A stretch of DNA of 64,000 nt from UBA6170 sp942491385 (GTDB lineage: Bacteria; Chloroflexota; Anaerolineae; Anaerolineales; Anaerolineaceae): NCBI GenBank assembly GCA_942491385.1, contig CALOAF010000011.1, forward strand, positions 1 through 64,000, given 5' to 3'. Positions 16,405 through 24,744 of this stretch are shown here, one piece after another. Under the pieces are notes generated by a model, which searched no databases, was not told the DNA's origin, and worked only from the letters and a program-made list of their open reading frames with translations. The position numbers and the translations under genes were made by a program. Within the stretch, counting starts at the first letter, position 1; each line of letters starts with the position of its first letter.

Positions 16405-19400
16405 ATGAGAACAATCGTACCGAAAAAGAGATGGGAATTTAGCTTGAGGATAATCTTTTTATTTGTCGTGTTTTTGGTTTTATTAATATCGACATTTGTT
16501 TATAAAAGTACTCATGAGAATATTGAAAATATCGGAAGAGATTCTCAAGTTTATGCTCAAATTTTTTATTTTACAATCCCTAAATTGCTTGGGTGGGTGT
16601 TTTTCTTAACAGCTATCGTTTTTTTTCTTTTCGATCGAACGAAAAAAAGAATTTCTGCTTTTCCAATCACATTTGGATTAACAGCTATTATTGTTAGCAC
16701 ATCTTATTTTTCGATATTTCCATCTGATATTATCCATTCGATTTGGTCAGTATCAGTTCTTTCGATTTCAATCACATTTTTCTTCCATTTTATTCATGAA
16801 TCAATTATTGATAATTCAATCCCAAAAATTAAAATAGTGATACTTATCCTGTCAGGCTTTCTAGTGATTGGCATTTTTGTGTTGAGTTTACCCTATGCAC
16901 GGCCATTGTCGACAGGCCTTGAACGAGTGATGATATTATGGTCAGGAATTCTTATGGGGTTAGCGCTCATACTTGGTTTTACCCATTTCCTTAGAAATAG
17001 AAATATGTTTGACGATGGAGTTGATAAATTTTCAGCGGTGGGATTTATCCTGAGTTGGTTTCCATTTTGTATTTTACTTTTCCAAATTGCTATTTATCCA
17101 AGCTCAGCAATCACACCCTGGATATTTCTTCCGTTTGCATTTCATCCAATCTTCCTCGGTTGGTTGATCAAACAAGAAGAAAATATGACTAAAAAAAGTC
17201 CTGAAGGTTTGGATTTGAGGGGAGTTAGGGGAATGCTGGTCCTGTATAGTCTCATCGGATTGATTATTTTAGGTGCAAATTTGATCAATCAATCCACAAA
17301 CCAGTATTTCCTGAAACCACCTTTGTATGTCGGGTTAATACTCTTCCTGTTGCCTTTTGTTTTTTTATTGATGGTAAAACAAAAAGAATTTGAAACACAA
17401 CCTAAAACTTTTCCGGACAGGGATGGGATTATTGATATCCTGATCGGGGAAGGGAAAAACAACTTCGACCAGTGGGGAGAGATTGGTGATATTCACGAAG
17501 AATTAAAAATGAAAATTAGTGACCATTTAGAGTTTGAACTATATCATCATTTTGTACTTGACCATGCTACTAACGAGTATCATGCAATTGCGTTCAACGC
17601 TGAAAAAACCAGTGATTTGCATTTTACATCCGACTCTAATCTAATTCAATATTTAATAAAAATTAAAACACCAATAATGTTGTCTGACTTCAATCATTTA
17701 CCTCCCGAACTAGTCGACGAAAGAGATAAATTGGAATTGTTGAATACCAATGTTCTCATCCCAATTATTTTTGAAGACCATTTGAATGGATGGCTTTCAT
17801 TTTCATTTGAGAATCATCAACCAGGTGCTGTTGAGAATTTAATTTCCAAACTAAAACCATCGATTGATCATTATTCAAACGCAATAAATAATGCTTACCA
17901 GCATAAGAACCTGGAACAACGTCTCAGTGATTTGGATGTTCTGACCAGAATCGTGCAGGGTGTGAACTATACCCTGGCATTGGATGATATTTACGAGCTC
18001 ATTTATGCCCAGACCACCCAGGTAATACCAGCGGATGACTTTTTCATTGTCTTAAAAGATCATCAGACAAAAATATTAAGGTATGTTTTTATTGTTGAGT
18101 TGGATGCACGATTTTCAGAAAAGGAAAACAAGCCCATCACCCAGAAGAAAACAATCGAAGCCCAGGTAATTGAAAGTGGTGTCAGCTTGAACATAAATAA
18201 TTTTTCTGATTATTGTTTGACACGAAACTTTCCTGTTTTTTATTCTGAAATAGAAGCGGCCATGATTGTACCTTTGAATACGGGGGCGATTACGAATGGC
18301 TGTATTATTTTGGGTAAGAGAGATCAGGAAAAGCGCTTCTCGGAAACCCAATTAACACTAGTGCAATCAATTGCTGATTTGGTAGCTGGTGCCATTGAAA
18401 AGGCCCGCCTGCTGGAAGAAACTGAACAATATGCAAGGCAACTGGCGATTTTAAATGACCTAACCAGAAAACTCACATCGACATTGGAAATTGAGGAGGT
18501 GTATAGCACCATCCTGCAAAACTCAGTTGCAATGGTGAACTGTGAAGAGGCCCGTTTGATTATTGCAAATGAAAAAAATCAAAAATTTGTTTTTGAAGCA
18601 GTGATCGGGAAAAAATCAAATGATCTATTTCAGAGTAAAGTTACACTCGATTTTGGATTGATCGGTAAAGCCTATTTGTCGAAAAATCAGTTAATGATAA
18701 ATCGAATCAATGCCGATCAGGATGTACTGGATGAAATGTATACGTTTTATGAGCGACAGGTTAACTCATTGTTGATTATTCCAATGATCTCGAAGAATCA
18801 AGTCTTGGGGTTGATTGAATTGGTTAATCGACTAGATGGGACAGGCTTCACGAAGAATGATCAAGATCTTTTATCTGCTCTGTCGGATCAAGCAGCCATT
18901 GCGTTGGAGAATGCACGTTTGTACCGTCGAACTGACCAGGAATTAGCAAAACGTGTGGAAGAATTATCTGTTATGCAGCGAATCGACCGTGAATTGAATA
19001 TCAGCCTGGATATGAAAAAAGCCATGGAGTTAACGTTGACCTGGGCAATCAGGCAATCTGGTTGTGAGGCTGGTTGGATTGGTTTGATATCTGACTCTAA
19101 ATTATCCGGGATGGCATCATCTGGTTACGATAAAAATCAACAAAATCAAATAGAGCAAAAAACAGCATTTCTAGATTTTTGGGGAGCAGGAAAAGTAAAT
19201 AAAAGATTTGACTCAGTCCAGATTGATGTCAATCAAGCAACGCAGGTGCACCCAATGGCAACATCACAGATTTTGTTGCCAATAAGGCGGGAAGAAAAAA
19301 TAATAGCGCTGATGATTCTGGAAAATTTTGCCAATCGAAAATTAGATGAGAATGAATTAAATTTCCTGTTCCGGTTGTGTGAGCATGCTTCGATAGCGAT

Positions 19401-19506
19401 TGTGAATAGTCAATTGTATGCTCAGGTTCAGGAGGCAAACCAGGCAAAAAGCGAATTCGTTTCATTGGTTGCGCACGAATTAAAAAAACCCGATGACATC
19501 GATTAA
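16405..19506 (+). CDS. Membrane GAF-repeat sensor histidine kinase, N-terminal part (frameshifted)
   Basis: About 1,030 residues are read before the frame breaks. The first 320 residues hold roughly ten hydrophobic segments, resembling a 7TM-type or MASE-type sensor. Several GAF-like domains follow (approximately 340-500, 515-670, 680-840 and 860-1000), with repeated motifs such as LSDLDVLTRIVQGVNYTL and SALSDQAAIALENARLY. The DHp helix begins with KSEFVSLVAHELKKP, the phospho-acceptor histidine at about residue 1024. Five codons later the frame stops at 19504-19506, while the kinase continues in the +1 frame from 19493. The ATG at 16405 is preferred to the TTG at 16396. The intact gene would encode about 1,250 residues. 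Confidence 0.85.
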   Translation: MRTIVPKKRWEFSLRIIFLFVVFLVLLISTFVYKSTHENIENIGRDSQVYAQIFYFTIPKLLGWVFFLTAIVFFLFDRTKKRISAFPITFGLTAIIVSTSYFSIFPSDIIHSIWSVSVLSISITFFFHFIHESIIDNSIPKIKIVILILSGFLVIGIFVLSLPYARPLSTGLERVMILWSGILMGLALILGFTHFLRNRNMFDDGVDKFSAVGFILSWFPFCILLFQIAIYPSSAITPWIFLPFAFHPIFLGWLIKQEENMTKKSPEGLDLRGVRGMLVLYSLIGLIILGANLINQSTNQYFLKPPLYVGLILFLLPFVFLLMVKQKEFETQPKTFPDRDGIIDILIGEGKNNFDQWGEIGDIHEELKMKISDHLEFELYHHFVLDHATNEYHAIAFNAEKTSDLHFTSDSNLIQYLIKIKTPIMLSDFNHLPPELVDERDKLELLNTNVLIPIIFEDHLNGWLSFSFENHQPGAVENLISKLKPSIDHYSNAINNAYQHKNLEQRLSDLDVLTRIVQGVNYTLALDDIYELIYAQTTQVIPADDFFIVLKDHQTKILRYVFIVELDARFSEKENKPITQKKTIEAQVIESGVSLNINNFSDYCLTRNFPVFYSEIEAAMIVPLNTGAITNGCIILGKRDQEKRFSETQLTLVQSIADLVAGAIEKARLLEETEQYARQLAILNDLTRKLTSTLEIEEVYSTILQNSVAMVNCEEARLIIANEKNQKFVFEAVIGKKSNDLFQSKVTLDFGLIGKAYLSKNQLMINRINADQDVLDEMYTFYERQVNSLLIIPMISKNQVLGLIELVNRLDGTGFTKNDQDLLSALSDQAAIALENARLYRRTDQELAKRVEELSVMQRIDRELNISLDMKKAMELTLTWAIRQSGCEAGWIGLISDSKLSGMASSGYDKNQQNQIEQKTAFLDFWGAGKVNKRFDSVQIDVNQATQVHPMATSQILLPIRREEKIIALMILENFANRKLDENELNFLFRLCEHASIAIVNSQLYAQVQEANQAKSEFVSLVAHELKKPDDID

Positions 19507-20167
19507 AGGATATGCGGAATTATTGGCAACTGGAGCGGTGGGGTCCATCACACCAGCCCAGGGAAATTTCTTAAATACCATTCGAAATAATACTGATCGT
19601 ATGAATACTCTAGTTTCGGATTTGAATGATTTGACAAAAATAGAAGCAGGCAGCATGAGAATGGAACCCAGAGCAGTGAATCTGCTGGAGATCGTCCATG
19701 AAGTGGTTCGATCGACCAAAAACCTATTGGAAGAGAAACAACAGGTGTTGAACCTTAAGATGGAAGAAAGATTGCCACACGTCTGGGCTGATCCGAGTCG
19801 TTTGATGCAAATCCTGATCAATCTGGTTAGCAATGCTTACAAATACACACCCACTAATGGAGAGATTGCGATTATTGCTGAAAAATCTAACGATGAGGGA
19901 GGAGTAGAACCCTCCGGGAATTTTATTCACCTGCAGGTCAGTGATAATGGGTATGGTATTTCTGAAAAAGATCAGCAAAAGATCTTTCAAAAATTTTTTC
20001 GATCTGAGGAAGATGAAGTTCGTGCTTCAACAGGTACAGGATTAGGATTAAATATTACCCGTAGTTTAGTGGAAATGCAGGGGGGAAAGATCTGGTTTGA
20101 AAGTCAGTACAAAGAAGGTACTACGTTTCATTTTACAATTCCAGTGGCAGCTAGCATAAACGAATAA
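19493..20167 (+). CDS. Sensor histidine kinase, C-terminal part (HisKA remainder and HATPase)
   Basis: This frame directly continues the preceding kinase: MTSIKGYAELL is the normal continuation of HELK-P in the HisKA helix. Next come the HATPase N-box (QILINLVSNAYKYT), the G1 box (VSDNGYGISEKDQ), the F-box (FQKFFRS) and the G2 box (TGTGLGL). The ATG at 19493 is simply the M of that helix and has no ribosome-binding site, so this is not an independent gene. To restore one protein, one base would have to be removed from the A7-CCC-G tract at 19482-19492. The two parts are either a real frameshift mutation, a sequencing error or, less likely, a +1 recoding site. No response regulator lies nearby. 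Confidence 0.85.
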   Translation: MTSIKGYAELLATGAVGSITPAQGNFLNTIRNNTDRMNTLVSDLNDLTKIEAGSMRMEPRAVNLLEIVHEVVRSTKNLLEEKQQVLNLKMEERLPHVWADPSRLMQILINLVSNAYKYTPTNGEIAIIAEKSNDEGGVEPSGNFIHLQVSDNGYGISEKDQQKIFQKFFRSEEDEVRASTGTGLGLNITRSLVEMQGGKIWFESQYKEGTTFHFTIPVAASINE

Positions 20168-20210
20168 CCACAGGGAAGCTTCCCTTCAAGGCTTCCCTGT
20201 GGTTATTCGT
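20160..20210. terminator. Perfect 20-bp stem-loop after the histidine kinase
   Basis: Bases 20160-20179 and 20191-20210 are exact reverse complements around an 11-nt loop. The stem contains the stop codon of the kinase. No long T run follows on the plus strand; leftward it is followed by TTT. It lies between convergent units (kinase and trpB2 remnant) and most likely acts as a two-way terminator. Confidence 0.6.
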
Positions 20211-20245
20211 CCAATTTACACCACTTTAGAAATATTCACCTGTGG

Positions 20246-21201
20246 TCAATGAGTCTCAATTCCTTCAATTGCAAATTCAGGATAGTCATTATTCGATAAT
20301 TTACCAGAATTGAAGACATCATAGTCTGTCAAATCGAAGTGCCCATGGCCGGATAAGGTGAATAATATTAACCGTTTCTCATCTAAATTCTTCGCTTCGA
20401 TCGCTTCATCAATAGCTACTCTAATCGCATGTGATGATTCAGGAGCTGGATTGATCCCTTCTGTTTTAGCAAACAAAGTGGCTGCATCAAAGACCTCTAA
20501 TTGCCCGTTAGCTATTGCTTCAATTAACCCAGCATACAGGACAAGGCAGCAATTTCAACTGCCTCGGAGATGGCTATTCCGAGTGAGCCCTGGTTTTCCG
20601 GATCTTTCTCTAAGATGAATCTTCCGGACTGCGTCTGGTTACTTGGGCTGGAAAAAACTTTGGCTGCGTATGTTTCCATCACAGATCTTCTGGCAGGTTT
20701 TTGATGGTATGAGACTTTAACCATGAACACTTCCAGATCCATGCCAAAGAAATGACAGGCCATACTGAGGGCGGTACCCCATTGACCAGCTCCAGTCTCG
20801 GTTGTAATCGCTTTTGTGCCGGCAATCTTGTTGTAATAGGCTTGAGCAACCGCAGTATTAGATTTATGGCTTCCAGAAGGGGAAACTCCTTCATACTTGA
20901 AATAAATATGAGCTGGGGTATTCAAGGCTTTTTCTAATCTCATCGCTCGGATTAATGGTGTTGGTCGCCAAAGTTTGTAAATTTCGCGTATTTCCTCCGG
21001 AATTTCAATAGAACGATCCATACTTACTTCCTACTCAATAATTGGTAAAGGAAAAATGGCACTCAAGAAATCGGGTGTAACCGGTTTTTTCGTCTGTGGT
21101 TGTAATACTGGCGTTGGTTATACAGGACTATCGGCAACTATGTTGTAAAAATGTTTTGGAATACCATTTTTACTGAGCAAAAAACGGGTTGTTGTAGACA
21201 A
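20246..21201 (-). pseudogene. trpB2: trpB2-type tryptophan synthase beta chain, inactivated
   Basis: Reverse-strand translation from a TTG at 21199-21201 (GGAGG just upstream) gives a TrpB2 N-terminus, STTTRFLLSKNGIPKHFYN. In the same frame there are a TAA at 21118-21120 and a TAG at 21031-21033. After these comes a clear TrpB2 body: IYKLWRPTPL, the PLP-lysine segment GSHKSNTA and TTETGAGQWGTALSMAC. The frame breaks near 20545-20560. There it joins directly, in another frame, to the family's C-terminal region (EVFDAATLFAKTEGINPAPESSHAI and LSGHGHFDLTDYD). About 110-130 residues, including the expected GGGSN phosphate loop, are missing. Three independent lesions make this a true pseudogene. 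The T-box leader and promoter upstream look intact. Confidence 0.9.
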
Positions 21202-21249
21202 GAATTCCTCCAAAAAAATGAATTTGATTTCGAACGCATGCCTTATAAC

Positions 21250-21560
21250 AAAAAAATAGCGTTCGCTCGAGGACGAACGCTGAGTCCGTGGTGCCACCTC
21301 TTTTAGGCAGGCTTTAATCAATAATCCCTTTGTGAAACAAAGGGAAGAAAAGCCAGCCTCACTCTATCAGGTACAGCTTGTAGCGATACCCTTCCCTGAT
21401 AATGGTGGAATCTCCGGCGCGGGTTAATCGTATCCTTTCACCCTGCAACTCCAAGGTCCATTCGATAATGCTGTTCGGGCAATTTCTCACCAATCATTGC
21501 TCTCTGTACCGGCGAGGAATTATGTACTAGTCCTCTTCTACGTTTTTTCTATTCAATTAT
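21250..21560 (-). ncRNA. Tryptophan-specific T-box leader
   Basis: On the minus strand the leader ends with the T-box AGGTGGCACCACGG (plus 21286-21299). It is followed by a terminator with an 8-bp stem (21258-21265 with 21274-21281) and a run of seven T (21250-21256). Upstream, the Stem I landmark AGAGAGC...GGTGAGAAA and the segment GAATGGACC are present; UGG (plus 21458-21460), the Trp codon, is in the specifier position. The UGGC of the T-box would pair with a tRNA ending GCCA, as tRNA-Trp with G73 does. Uncharged tRNA-Trp should favour the antiterminator and read-through. The leader fills the 560-base gap between trpB2 and the thioredoxin-like gene; nothing else was found there. Confidence 0.88.
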
Positions 21561-21566
21561 CCGTAG

Positions 21567-21594
21567 ATTATAGAATGAATTGAAAATTTTTCAA
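21567..21594 (-). promoter_or_regulatory. Promoter of the T-box/trpB2 unit
   Basis: Reading leftward, TTGAAA (plus 21589-21594) and TATAAT (plus 21567-21572) are separated by 16 bp. Transcription would begin near 21560, at the 5' edge of the T-box leader. It is close to consensus despite the dead gene downstream. Confidence 0.75.
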
Positions 21595-21763
21595 ACGACT
21601 TTCTTTAGTATCGACAATTTTTCCGATCATAAAATGATCAATCAAAAAATTGAAACAATACTGGTTGGAGCGTGGTTTTGGAATTAAGAATTCGATTATG
21701 ATATATTTCTTTTATCAATAAAGTAAGTTCTTGATAATCAAATAAATATAAAAATTAAGGGAA

Positions 21764-22354
21764 ATGTCAATGATTACAAATGAAATTTGGAACAAGGGAT
21801 TGACTTTGCAGGAATACATTGGTCGAATGGATATATTCCAGAAAGAAATGCAACAAAGGGTAAATGACATTCGGATTACATCGGCTGAATTTCAAAAACT
21901 TAAAGACTTTAATCCAGTCCGAAAAATGTTGGTGATTACGGAAGCCTGGTGTATGGATAGCCTAATGAATGTGCCTGTCATAGCAAAAATCGTGGAGGCT
22001 TCCCCTAATATAACCATGAAAATAATTTTCAGGCATGAACATTTGGAATTGTCTCAATATTTTTCAGAACAGGGGTACGACAATATTCCCTTATGTTGGA
22101 TCATGTACGAAGATTTTTCATTTTGTGGGGCTTGGGTAGAAAGGCCTCAATCAGCATATCGAAAGTTGGATGGGTGGAAAAAGGATCATCCTGATTTCTT
22201 GGAAATTCAAAACGATTCGACATTGTCGAAAGAGGAGAAAAAAATAAAATTAAAGCCGGATTTGGAAAAATTATTGGACGAGATGTGGAATTGGTATGAT
22301 ACAGAACTACAATCTGATACCAGTAGTGAAATTCAAAAAATATTAAATTGCTAA
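21764..22354 (+). CDS. Thioredoxin-family protein with a single active-site cysteine
   Basis: This is a 196-residue cytoplasmic protein. Residues 55-125 fit a thioredoxin fold: KMLVITEAWCMDSLMNVPVI replaces the usual WCxxC with WCxD, followed by the hydrophobic strand MKIIFR and an IPLCWIMYEDF segment carrying the cis-proline. Proteins of this kind are annotated as thioredoxin family (Thioredoxin_9-like) in Firmicutes and Chloroflexota. With one cysteine it cannot form the usual CxxC disulfide. A monothiol or bacillithiol-type activity, or a structural role, is possible but not shown. The ATG has AAGGGA upstream. The gene is divergent from the T-box unit and convergent with thyX. Confidence 0.72.
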   Translation: MSMITNEIWNKGLTLQEYIGRMDIFQKEMQQRVNDIRITSAEFQKLKDFNPVRKMLVITEAWCMDSLMNVPVIAKIVEASPNITMKIIFRHEHLELSQYFSEQGYDNIPLCWIMYEDFSFCGAWVERPQSAYRKLDGWKKDHPDFLEIQNDSTLSKEEKKIKLKPDLEKLLDEMWNWYDTELQSDTSSEIQKILNC

Positions 22355-22364
22355 TTACATTTTT

Positions 22365-23801
22365 TTATGGCCGGTGGGCAGTTTCACTGAAATATTGATT
22401 TTCAATGGATTGCCAGGTTTCATTTTGATTTTTTCGAAGCCAATGCCTCAGGAAGGGATTTGTACTTACCAGTTCAGCAGCCATTCTTTGTGTAATACGC
22501 CGGACTGAAAAATGCGCATTTTGGGCACTGCGCAAATTGATTAAGTGATCTAAACTGCGCAAATTTGCCTGCATCAATACTCTGCGATTATATCCATTGG
22601 GAACGACATAACCGGCGACTTCAGGATTCCACTGTGAAATTTCTTGAAATGTTTGATGGGCAAGGTCCATTGCTCGATGGTAATCATTTTCGAAGCCTGT
22701 AGCAACAATCGCTTTTGGCACGGCATATCCTAATACTGTTGATAAAGCCTGTGGAGTTTGTGTCATCATGCGATGACGTTTAATCTCAAAAAAGGCACCC
22801 TGATCCATGACCATCTCGAATGTATAAGTAGCATATTCCAATTCCCGCACAGGAATATCGAAGCGCTCCATTCCTGTCACAACTTGTTGGCAGAGAACAT
22901 CCAAATTTTCCCGTGAAAGGGTGTGGAGATAATCCAACGCTTGTTGAAAATCGAGATCGCTGTGTTTCAGTAATAAGCCAGCCAGTACAAGTTTTTCTGC
23001 ATCCTGATCGAAATGGATCAATTGGCACCAATCCCTGATAGCGTTCGCGGGCTTAATATTTTTTGATGATTCCGCAAATGAGAGAGCTGCTTTTACCCAA
23101 TAAGGCACAGCGTTGGCATATTTTACAAGCGTGGGCACATTGTTTTGTGATACCAGTTTGATTTCTTTTCCCATTGCCTGCACCTCTGCTAATGAATGTG
23201 ACAACATTTTCTGAATAGCATGTTCCAACGAACGGGCATTAATTGTCACCCCGACGTTGGCCAGAGAAGACGCTGGTAATAGAAAGCGGCATACATCAAC
23301 ATAATCCGAGCGTATTCGACGCTCCCAAGCTCCTTCGGTTTCATCTTGTCTTCTGGGATTAGATTTCCCAATCTCATTTCGTATGATGGGGAGTGAAGCA
23401 AGATAAGTTTGAAAAAGGATTTGATTGGTGCGTACATACTTTTCTTTTAGTTGTGGTTGTTCATATAGTTCTTGAGGAACATAGAAGCTGTTTTCATTCC
23501 ATTTTTGATAGCGGGTTGATTTTTCAGTATAAGAGGCGAGACGATTGCTTTCCAGACACTCAACAGCCAATCTGGAAACATTTTCCACTGCAATGTGTAA
23601 AACCGCATGCTCAGCTACTGATGCGTGTCCGTATCCGACAACCCACTTCTCATGAAATTCAGCCGATTTTTCATCCGTCAATTCATCAGCAATCTTCTGG
23701 AATGACTGTGGGGAACGGGATGTTTTTGCGAATGTGACGGCAATCGTTTCAGGTGTTAAATCATGGGGATCAAGTAAATAGACCTGTCGGTTGTGGGACA
23801 T
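22365..23801 (-). CDS. Tandem ThyX-type flavin-dependent thymidylate synthase-like protein
   Basis: ThyX converts dUMP to dTMP using FAD and methylene-tetrahydrofolate. This 478-residue protein is twice the usual length and consists of two ThyX-like halves. The first (about 14-230) contains NVSRLAVECLESNRLASYTEKSTRY: it keeps the S(x4)STRY part of the signature but has SNR where RHR is expected. The second (about 260-470) contains FEIKRHRMMTQTPQALST: it keeps RHR but lacks STRY. Each half therefore retains a different part of the motif. The gene overlaps ribF by 32 bases at the end of the nusA operon, and RibF supplies FAD, which suits a flavoenzyme. Thymidylate synthase activity is likely but not certain. 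Confidence 0.75.
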   Translation of the reverse strand: MSHNRQVYLLDPHDLTPETIAVTFAKTSRSPQSFQKIADELTDEKSAEFHEKWVVGYGHASVAEHAVLHIAVENVSRLAVECLESNRLASYTEKSTRYQKWNENSFYVPQELYEQPQLKEKYVRTNQILFQTYLASLPIIRNEIGKSNPRRQDETEGAWERRIRSDYVDVCRFLLPASSLANVGVTINARSLEHAIQKMLSHSLAEVQAMGKEIKLVSQNNVPTLVKYANAVPYWVKAALSFAESSKNIKPANAIRDWCQLIHFDQDAEKLVLAGLLLKHSDLDFQQALDYLHTLSRENLDVLCQQVVTGMERFDIPVRELEYATYTFEMVMDQGAFFEIKRHRMMTQTPQALSTVLGYAVPKAIVATGFENDYHRAMDLAHQTFQEISQWNPEVAGYVVPNGYNRRVLMQANLRSLDHLINLRSAQNAHFSVRRITQRMAAELVSTNPFLRHWLRKNQNETWQSIENQYFSETAHRP

Positions 23802-24732
23802 TTTTCAGAATCTCCTCAGCTTGTTTTGCATCTCTCTGAATTTGATGAATCAATTCATCAATTGAATTAAATTTTTTCTCAATGCGAATATTCTCAACAA
23901 AGTGTAATTGTACTTGCTTCTTGTAAATATCCTGATCAAAATCGAGAATGTGCGCTTCGATTCTAAGGATTGTATCTGACGATTCAAAAGTTGGGCGCAA
24001 ACCGACATTGGTCACTGAAGGAAAAATCTGATCATCAACCGTTATCCAGGTGGCATATACACCCGGAAGAGGAATAAGTTTTCCAGACCATACATCCAGA
24101 TTTGCAGTTGGAAAACCAATTTTTTTTCCGCGAGCATCCCCATGGGTCACTGTCCCTGTTAATGAGTAATATCGATTAAGGGCTCTGGTGGTTAGCGGAA
24201 AAAGTCCTGAAATAATCCATTTTCTGATGTCTGAAGAAGATACTTTTCCATGATCATTCTCAAGAAAAGGACTATCTATGATGGAATAACCTTTTTCTTT
24301 CCCGATTTCACTCAATACGGATAAATTTCCAACCCTGTTTTTCCCTAAAGTAAAATCCTTACCTAACCAAACTTTATTAATTGGATACCGGGAGAGCAAC
24401 ATTTCCATGAACTCATGTGGTTCCATGTTCGCCATCTCCCTGGTAAATTCCAGATCCAAGACAATGTCAACACCTAATTGAAGCAAAATGGCTTCTTTTT
24501 CAGCGGGTGTTGTTATGTAAAAAGGTAGCGGTAAGGATCGTAAAAAAACTGCTGGATGAGGATGAAAAGTGACCACCAGAGATCTAATTTTGTCTTGCTC
24601 CGCTTGTTCAACCATCGAACGGATTAATTGTTGATGTCCAATATGAACCCCATCAAAGGCTCCAATAGTGGTATAAACAACCTCTTTAGTGATTGCTTTT
24701 TGCTCTTCGACGAGATTCATGTGCCTGACCAT
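23770..24732 (-). CDS. ribF: Bifunctional riboflavin kinase/FAD synthetase
   Basis: This enzyme makes FMN from riboflavin and ATP and then FAD. The N-terminal adenylyltransferase domain has GAFDGVHIGHQQL (HIGH at residues 30-33). The C-terminal kinase domain has GTVTHGDARGKKIGFPTANL followed by PLPGVYATW. Its 320 residues match the family. The start could be the first ATG (24732) or the one four codons later; neither has a strong ribosome-binding site, and truB ends 12 bases upstream. The position after truB at the end of the nusA-infB operon is common in bacteria. Confidence 0.95.
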   Translation of the reverse strand: MVRHMNLVEEQKAITKEVVYTTIGAFDGVHIGHQQLIRSMVEQAEQDKIRSLVVTFHPHPAVFLRSLPLPFYITTPAEKEAILLQLGVDIVLDLEFTREMANMEPHEFMEMLLSRYPINKVWLGKDFTLGKNRVGNLSVLSEIGKEKGYSIIDSPFLENDHGKVSSSDIRKWIISGLFPLTTRALNRYYSLTGTVTHGDARGKKIGFPTANLDVWSGKLIPLPGVYATWITVDDQIFPSVTNVGLRPTFESSDTILRIEAHILDFDQDIYKKQVQLHFVENIRIEKKFNSIDELIHQIQRDAKQAEEILKNVPQPTGLFT

Positions 24733-24744
24733 TGTCTAAAAATC

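Noticed and set aside
19482..19492. A7 tract as a -1 programmed frameshift site in the histidine kinase
   Set aside because: The downstream frame needs a +1 shift (or -2), which an A-AAA-AAN -1 slip would not give.
20160..20210. Inverted repeat as a transposon end
   Set aside because: No transposase, no second copy and no target duplication in the window; it surrounds a stop codon between convergent units, as a terminator would.
21031..21120. In-frame TAA and TAG in trpB2 as recoded sense codons
   Set aside because: The same gene also has a large internal deletion and a frame change, so ordinary decay explains all lesions.
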